A stretch of DNA of 6,683 nucleotides. It comes from a bacterium. GTDB taxonomy: Bacteria > Krumholzibacteriota > Krumholzibacteriia > Krumholzibacteriales > Krumholzibacteriaceae. The DNA lies in contig JAFNGP010000300.1 in assembly GCA_017885175.1 (NCBI GenBank), positions 326 through 7,008 on the forward strand, in the 5' to 3' direction. The notes under the pieces are model-generated. The model saw nothing but the letters and a program-made list of their open reading frames with translations, had not been told where the DNA came from and did no database searches. A program made the translations under genes and the position numbers. Below are positions 5,984 through 6,683 of the stretch, in pieces. Every line of letters starts with the position of its first letter. Position 1 is the first letter of the stretch.

Positions 5984-5996
5984 TGCGCACCTCCTT
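5981..5996 (-). promoter_or_regulatory. Strong Shine-Dalgarno defining the microprotein start
   Basis: On the minus strand AAGGAGGTG (5996-5988) complements the 16S 3' end over nine bases, and AAGGAGG is spaced 6 nt from the ATG at 5983-5981. It lies within the 31-bp gap after the dehydrogenase stop, so it serves only the microprotein frame. Confidence 0.75.
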
Positions 5997-6014
5997 TTTC
6001 CGGATTCGATTTCG

Positions 6015-6683
6015 CTATTCCTGCGGCCTGATGATCACCTTGATCGATTTCTTCCCGTCGGCGACGAGGTGGAACCCGTGGGCCGTTTCCTCGAGCGGCA
6101 GCCGATGGGAGATCATGTCGTTGACCTCGACGCGATGCGCGCGGAGAATTTCAATTGCCTGAGCGGTGTCGACGGGAGGGGCGGCGTAGGTCGCGACGAT
6201 CGCGATCTGGTCGCGCCAGATCTCCGCGAGCGGGAGCGGCACGGTCGTCCCCCGCTCGTGCGGCGCGAAGAGGAGCACTGTCCCTCCGCGGTCGACCGAG
6301 CGAAACGCCTGCTCGACGACGCTCGCCGCGCCCGCGCTCGTGATAACGAGGTCGAAGAGCCGGCCGTCGTTCAACGAGGCGAGTTTCTGCGGAGTCGCAT
6401 CCTTTGCCGCGAGCGTCGCGTCGGCGCCGAAGCGTTTCGCCGCGGCGAGCCGCGAGTTATCGATGTCGGTCGAGACGATGACGCCGGCTCCGAGCGCGCC
6501 GAGCGCCTTGACGAAGAGAAGCCCCGAAATGCCGCTCCCGAGAACGAGAACGCTCGCGCCCGGCCTGAACCGCGCGACGCGGAGGCCGCGCAAAACGCAG
6601 GCGAGCGGCTCGATGAACGTCCCCTCGTCGAACGAGATCTCGTCGGGGATCAAGAAGGTGCCGCGGTCGACGTTGATCGCCGG
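6015..6683 (-). CDS. Zinc-type medium-chain alcohol/polyol dehydrogenase, C-terminal two-thirds (5' partial)
   Basis: The frame runs off the right edge and gives 222 residues before TAG. A sequence FDEGTFIEPLACVLRGL (about residues 18-34 of the fragment) matches the EPL segment near the catalytic zinc in sorbitol/threonine-dehydrogenase-like MDR enzymes. The Rossmann nucleotide-binding domain follows: VLVLGSGISGLLFVKALGA with the GxGxxG motif, then VSTDIDNSRLAAAKRFGAD. The Asp ending the second strand usually favours NAD(H) over NADP(H). ITSAGAASVVEQAF and GGTVLLFA are further MDR core strands, and the end (SHRLPLEETAHGFHLVADGKKSIKVIIRP) is the typical substrate-domain return. The family oxidises alcohols or polyols with NAD, and the exact substrate is not readable. 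The N-terminal zinc ligands lie beyond the window. The microprotein gene follows 31 bp downstream. Confidence 0.92.
   Translation of the reverse strand, partial: PAINVDRGTFLIPDEISFDEGTFIEPLACVLRGLRVARFRPGASVLVLGSGISGLLFVKALGALGAGVIVSTDIDNSRLAAAKRFGADATLAAKDATPQKLASLNDGRLFDLVITSAGAASVVEQAFRSVDRGGTVLLFAPHERGTTVPLPLAEIWRDQIAIVATYAAPPVDTAQAIEILRAHRVEVNDMISHRLPLEETAHGFHLVADGKKSIKVIIRPQE

Noticed and set aside
5796..5990. A 64-codon minus-strand ORF overlapping the lysine-rich microprotein
   Set aside because: Its start at 5990 falls within the Shine-Dalgarno of the microprotein, leaving no properly placed site of its own. Its C-terminal half runs through the gap into the opposite ORF.

Overview
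The window is GC-rich bacterial DNA, probably from an FCB-group lineage (Bacteroidetes/Chlorobi relatives, or a GC-rich candidate phylum such as Eisenbacteria, Krumholzibacteriota or Latescibacterota). The main clue is two copies of the [13 protein letters not shown] C-terminal domain that marks type IX secretion (T9SS) cargo in these groups, one intact and one broken. The cell envelope is diderm: there is a small outer-membrane barrel ending in Phe, and there are several Sec signal peptides. The phylum assignment is inference; the window has no rRNA or other phylogenetic marker apart from the tail of ettA.

Layout, left to right. Positions 1-161 hold the last 52 codons of ettA (ABC-F translation factor, + strand). 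After a 224-bp gap with a candidate promoter comes a secreted seven-repeat beta-propeller protein (386-1594, +). Its expected T9SS sorting domain lies directly downstream but is cut off by a TAA where Gln is expected, and is then split by a +1 frameshift near 1709 (relic 1595-1835). A gene-poor stretch follows. Next are a small outer-membrane beta-barrel (2060-2566, +) and an exported isochorismatase-type cysteine hydrolase (2628-3236, +), 61 bp apart and probably co-transcribed.

On the minus strand, converging on that pair, is a 735-residue secreted alpha/beta-hydrolase (lipase/esterase-like) with an intact T9SS sorting domain (5486-3279). Just upstream of it, divergently oriented, is a 93-codon ORF of unknown function with no visible ribosome-binding site (5537-5818, +); it may be the 3' remnant of a larger gene. 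The right end carries, on the minus strand, a zinc-type medium-chain dehydrogenase lacking its N-terminus (6683-6015) followed by a 36-codon lysine-rich microprotein (5983-5873) with a near-perfect Shine-Dalgarno.

The genes do not form one obvious pathway. What most of them share is the envelope or extracellular space: propeller, barrel, exported hydrolase and T9SS-sorted lipase. I found no mobile element, CRISPR array, tRNA or rRNA. The points most worth a second look are the decayed sorting domain of the propeller protein, the lysine-rich microprotein, the exported isochorismatase fold and the orphan 93-codon ORF.
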